Position numbers and translations under genes: made by a program
Notes under the pieces: generated by a model
Database searches by the model: none
Seen by the model: the letters and a program-made list of their open reading frames with translations, nothing else
What the model was told of the DNA's origin: nothing
Source of the DNA: an uncultured Oscillospiraceae bacterium
Lineage (GTDB): Bacteria > Bacillota > Clostridia > Oscillospirales > Oscillospiraceae
Assembly: GCA_900769995.1 (NCBI GenBank)
Contig: CAAGIT010000057.1
Location: 1 to 7,844 of the forward strand
Length of the DNA stretch: 7,844 nucleotides
Direction of reading: 5' to 3'
Part shown: in pieces, positions 7,601 through 7,844 of the stretch
Layout of the letters: every line of letters starts with the position of its first letter
Position numbering within the stretch: the stretch's first letter is position 1

Positions 7601-7844
7601 CGTCCTCGCCTGCCTGCTCGATCATGTACGCGCCTGCCTTTTTCGAAACGGAGACACAGGGGATGTTGTCGCCGCCGTCATTGATCTGCATATTGAGCAG
7701 ACCGGAGGCGTTGTTGTAGATCACGCAGGCAATCGCACCGTGCGCCTGCGCGATGGACTGCTTCTCCGGGAAGGAGCTGCTGCCGCGCGAAATGAGCGCG
7801 ATCTTGCCCTCGACATCCAGCTCCGCATAATCCTCCTCCGCGCC
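1641..7844 (-). CDS. Giant secreted S8 (C5a-peptidase-like) subtilase with dockerin, BIG2 and beta-propeller modules (C-terminal 2067 residues; 5' end beyond window)
   Basis: The frame is open to the right edge, so the GTG at 7724 is an internal valine. Residues below count from the window edge. Residues 1-77 are a PA insert (DVEGKIALISRG). FSSWGVTPDLKLKP (105-118) and GTSMATP with nucleophile Ser147 identify a subtilase of the C5a peptidase/lactocepin type. Catalytic Asp, His and oxyanion Asn must lie upstream. Next come an Fn3-like domain (218-440) with a type I dockerin (305-360) inside it, and further beta-sandwich domains (447-688). Four propeller-like modules follow (701-991, 1108-1381, 1483-1746, 1840-2067), separated by three BIG2 domains (1002-1103, 1388-1478, 1749-1835). 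The stop TGA is at 1643-1641. There is no LPxTG-type sorting signal, SLH repeat or terminal hydrophobic segment. The role is probably extracellular proteolysis, with the tail for binding or spacing. Family assignment is firm; substrate is unknown. Confidence 0.93.
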   Translation of the reverse strand, partial: GAEEDYAELDVEGKIALISRGSSSFPEKQSIAQAHGAIACVIYNNASGLLNMQINDGGDNIPCVSVSKKAGAYMIEQAGEDGIGTLTVCDGSTEEFKLDRTISDFSSWGVTPDLKLKPEITGVGGSIYSCVDPAISGSYYGTMSGTSMATPQITGAMAVLVEYLEKNYPELTGTELRQVAADLLMSTATPLEVAEGLEYSPRAQGAGLADLVSATTSPAYLSNPDATEGRPKVEFGDDPAKTGEYTFRFTVTNLSGEEQSYTFRSSVLTEAIYEAGGMQFIDNSPYALAAQVEVSGNIDLGLKYDFNDDGEITTADARVLLCHVDGTATLDESNVHYAYLDVNGDGTIDTADAKVITDYCAELKVAVDLTETIPAPANIVTVPAGETVELTATLTLTDEDKAYLAQFPNGIYVEGFLYAEAENGEHPTLTMPMVGFYGDWSDAPIFDDNGSLYDFYVYTNNSQLGTNPYIRAGKSGDEYNAFSYANPLAEIDIGMFRNAKKLAFTVTDKATGEEYFYIDGENITKSYYNTSYGMIIPAFFLADYGELWNGMVGEGDDAQKLPDGTRVVYKMEAWLDDGDNIVDDSRTFEVTLDLNAPKLENADDLQNALITEGDRTYLELEITENQYVAAVLFVSNTGVIMGKFGVDNEPGTTFTQRFDITGFSNEFTLVLADYACNETEYDVILNLGAQNDVKPAPVELSSDRLYGCETFDLAAVEAGWFSAKKSDFTDYRNETFDSSNRYYAAEFVNGYLIAQNAVNGNLELVTPSGTYWGAQTLVEQNGKIGGSGYWVFYDMALDYTDTVSKLYDQWGSCAGTDSLLATGWSYGGDEDGDGKDNGYNALFRVWISKWSGDFYVDAEARIVGLPEGAELLTLGCTTDGKLYGIDSNADLYSINPEKRWDDTVGADVVDCTYIGATGFADVLDYSGVNVIQSMGYDHNTGTMYWYAHSQTPAGYYYKNINVTYTLDLETGKGTEVGTYGAGGQTCLFVPNKLESDLFIMGAKPESFSMNPYEMLMVEGQTKRMNINWKPWNCDPTAVTWSSSDETLATVDEYGFVTAKQEGEVTIYAKAQVWDKWAGPWNSETQSNEGAWVDRTASCTITVVPSEEALYSYIIEDFANADNRFTWVTYSDQTPNKVTQLGKQNLTVSDPFTGETSTTPALWQGGAYYNGYVYLVTMEGRDDGTGAVGNATVLYKSKVNKGATPEETTFGTPEVVGYTVGIALGNMGFDYNTGRMYAVDLTNGGLAIIDLDTGDVDSLGAFTGEIGNGATAPAMCVTADGTIVISGMFGSLYTVDPDTLATTQIGSIGTDTWYYAAMTYDYNTGSIYWNPCMSSKASPFYLVRLEQDPWDETRTVANFMDMGDVSSKAGVEQTVMFAIPDEEPETKQIPVESIDITNGDSISGLVGGTAQLNTVTEPARPTVRTRTWTSSDENVVKVDRFGVLTYTGIGEATVTVSITNKDEATYGGPFTDSIKVTVYAAAGEMCAFLTSDDGGSSYYDFWLNVNDYDVRHATLGNTSINIYSLRVGCYYDGCFYGYNENGRFLRIDAENTNNYVQLGMDGLNHDTQQVTGMAVDWNTGTMYALSRDAYGVMGALWTVNMDTGALTKVADLNESVFALAADKNGTLYAAGAPNTYTDAALYTVDKTTGECTKVLDLPGARAYTGTVYYGTQQYNPAMTYDYATNRLYLNATSDDQYMGVENSGVYMIVLDDMSVLNLGKLCVETRAGSTIKEGNATLGMLAAIPSAEEVPVSMVNGILLNKTAGRVAIGGNTTITAKVRPSNAENAAVVWESSDETIATVENGVVTGVAAGKATITVTSVETPTVSATCEITVVDVSGAQSLAYTVSAEKDRLYSFNPALPAQTVEEVAVLSGGTNIRGATMGDGCMYYVIDDNFTFRLYRFDLLTKQTSSLGILEAWTGIQDIAYDPVNDLLYGVGGFYLYQYKDVSKMDGSYNSMSGYLYTMMTLSAVSCDEEGNVYYVGNDWGPVALGKTDKYLSSGLTLATNIDLSVVPGKTEMAYDSSVGLFYITDAASNIYTLAMDGTVERVDILGDGIDMNGLAIVPAKP
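1644..2327 (-). repeat. Beta-propeller module 4 (protein C-terminus)
   Basis: Visible residues 1840-2067. The same layout appears in degenerate form: GDGCMYYVIDDNFTFRLYRF, box IAYDPVNDLLY (1924-1934), SCDEEGNVYYVGNDWGP, box MAYDSSVGLFY (2018-2028) and a closing strand MNGLAIVPAKP that ends the protein. No BIG2 domain or anchor follows, so the protein finishes exactly at the end of a repeat unit. Confidence 0.6.
2340..2600 (-). repeat. BIG2 (bacterial Ig-like) domain 3
   Basis: Visible residues 1749-1835. ILLNKTAGRVAIGGNTTITA, then VVWESSDETIATVENGVV, TGVAAGKATITVTS and CEITVVD form the cleanest BIG2 copy. It lacks the insertion seen before the last strand in domains 1 and 2. Confidence 0.9.
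2607..3398 (-). repeat. Beta-propeller module 3
   Basis: Visible residues 1483-1746. The blade-like repeats are easiest to read here: RVGCYYDGCFYGYNENGRFL, box MAVDWNTGTMY (1572-1582) followed by LWTVNMDTGALTKVADL, AADKNGTLYAAG followed by ALYTVDKTTGECTKVLDL, box MTYDYATNRLY (1677-1687), then the closing strand LGMLAAIPS. This suggests five blades with a strand exchanged between the ends. Confidence 0.65.
3411..3683 (-). repeat. BIG2 (bacterial Ig-like) domain 2
   Basis: Visible residues 1388-1478. IPVESIDITNGDSISGLVGG, then WTSSDENVVKVDRFGVLTY and GIGEATVTVSI, matches BIG2. As in domain 1, an insertion with a Gly-Pro (KDEATYGGPFTDS) precedes the final strand. Confidence 0.85.
3702..4523 (-). 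repeat. Beta-propeller module 2
   Basis: Visible residues 1108-1381. It contains GGAYYNGYVYLVTMEG, box MGFDYNTGRMY (1226-1236), the blade VTADGTIVISGMFGSLYTVD, box MTYDYNTGSIY (1317-1327) and the closing strand QTVMFAIPD. The order of elements is the same as in modules 3 and 4. Confidence 0.65.
4536..4841 (-). repeat. BIG2 (bacterial Ig-like) domain 1
   Basis: Visible residues 1002-1103. VTWSSSDETLATVDEYGFV, then TAKQEGEVTIYAKA and CTITVV, is the BIG2 signature. A Trp-rich insertion (WDKWAGPWNSETQSNEGAW, 1073-1091) lies between the last two strands, making this copy longer than usual. Confidence 0.85.
4872..5744 (-). repeat. Beta-propeller module 1
   Basis: Visible residues 701-991, the longest of four related modules. 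It carries a divergent box MALDYTDTVSKLY (795-807) with a two-residue insertion, a TTDGKLYGI blade start, the canonical box MGYDHNTGTMY (934-944), and a closing strand QTCLFVP. It also contains a calcium-loop-like DEDGDGKDN (829-837) absent from the other modules. Confidence 0.6.
5781..6506 (-). other. Two further beta-sandwich (Fn3/Ig-like) regions of the subtilase stalk
   Basis: Visible residues 447-688. LPDGTRVVYKMEAW (561-574) and VTLDLNAPKLEN (590-601) match the second Fn3-like domain of C5a-peptidase-like enzymes. The following segment ends with FTLVLADYACNETEYDV (667-683), the usual last strands of the next Ig-like domain in this family. Boundaries are approximate. Confidence 0.6.
6525..7193 (-). 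other. Fn3-like (C5a-peptidase type) domain interrupted by a dockerin
   Basis: Visible residues 218-440. The first half (PKVEFGDDPAKTGEYTFRF, then VTNLSGEEQSYTF) and second half (TVPAGETVELTATLTL, FPNGIYVEGFLY, PMVGFYGDW) together make the Fn3-like domain that follows the protease domain in this family. The dockerin (305-360) separates the halves. It sits at the loop before the strand that normally reads like VTVPAG. Confidence 0.75.
6765..6932 (-). other. Type I dockerin module inside the Fn3-like domain
   Basis: Two calcium-binding F-hand loops lie 36 residues apart: DFNDDGEITTAD (305-316) and DVNGDGTIDTAD (341-352). Ligand positions are D305/N307/D309/D316 and D341/N343/D345/D352, and each loop is followed by a helix (ARVLLCHV, AKVITDYC). 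Loop positions 10-11, which govern cohesin recognition in studied dockerins, are Thr-Ala in both repeats. That symmetry would fit dual-mode binding. Dockerins normally dock onto cohesin domains of a scaffold; here it could instead be a calcium-stabilised intramolecular module. Confidence 0.85.
7392..7412 (-). other. Catalytic serine motif GTSMATP
   Basis: Gly-Thr-Ser-Met-Ala-Thr-Pro at visible residues 145-151 is the S8 serine signature. The nucleophile Ser147 is encoded by TCG at 7406-7404. The preceding SSWG and LKLKPEITGVGG segments fit the family. The nucleophile is intact, so nothing visible suggests an inactive protease. Confidence 0.95.
7614..7844 (-). other. Protease-associated (PA) domain portion of the subtilase
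   Basis: Residues 1-77 of the visible fragment. DVEGKIALISRG, then SSSFPEKQSIAQAHGAIAC, VIYNNASG and IPCVSVSK follow the PA-domain pattern found between the catalytic Asn and Ser segments of C5a-peptidase-like subtilases. In that family the domain influences access of substrate to the active site. Its N-terminal edge may lie beyond the window. Confidence 0.85.

Noticed and set aside
7722..7724. GTG as the start codon of the protease gene
   Set aside because: The frame continues upstream without a stop to base 7844 and those 40 codons encode a clear PA-domain sequence, so this GTG is an internal valine and the gene is truncated by the window.
1641..7844. CRISPR array, tRNA, rRNA, insertion sequence or attachment site
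   Set aside because: I saw no regularly spaced identical repeats, no cloverleaf-like element, no transposase and no terminal inverted repeats. The repetition in this region is protein-domain repetition.

Overview
The window is about 7.8 kb at a contig edge and carries two genes, both read leftward on the minus strand and both incomplete in the window. The content suggests a gut-type anaerobic Firmicute (class Clostridia, probably Oscillospiraceae/Ruminococcaceae or a relative). The reasons are a cell-envelope C5a-peptidase-like subtilase, type I dockerin repeats, BIG2 immunoglobulin-like domains, and a zinc-ribbon/TPR-like protein of a style common in those genomes. This placement is an inference from protein families, not from a marker gene.

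Layout, left to right. Bases 1-20 are an exact copy of the 3' end of the Illumina TruSeq universal adapter, so biological sequence starts at base 21 and the left edge is an assembly end. Bases 21-1392 hold the 5' part (about 457 codons) of a minus-strand gene for a cytoplasmic-looking protein with an N-terminal zinc ribbon and alpha-helical TPR-like repeats. Bases 1393-1640 are intergenic. They hold a Shine-Dalgarno site, a tandem 10-bp repeat, a strong sigma-A-type promoter for the zinc-ribbon gene, and a GC-rich hairpin whose T-run lies on the plus-strand side.

Bases 1641-7844 are one uninterrupted reading frame, the C-terminal 2067 residues of a giant secreted subtilisin-family (S8) protease. 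Its N-terminus (signal peptide, catalytic Asp and His, oxyanion Asn) lies beyond the right edge. The visible order is: protease-associated (PA) insert, catalytic-Ser segment, Fn3-like domain with a type I dockerin embedded in it, two more beta-sandwich regions, then propeller 1, BIG2, propeller 2, BIG2, propeller 3, BIG2, propeller 4, stop. I read the four propeller modules as paralogous, probably five-bladed units. Each carries two copies of a Met-x-[Tyr/Phe]-Asp-x-Asn-Thr-Gly-x-x-Tyr-type box.

Nothing shows the two genes working together. The protease gene is GC-rich, the zinc-ribbon gene is markedly AT-richer and has its own promoter, and the 248-bp gap argues against one operon. The part most worth following up is the protease architecture: a dockerin inside the Fn3-like domain, plus a long tail of alternating propellers and Ig-like domains with no visible sorting signal or S-layer anchor.
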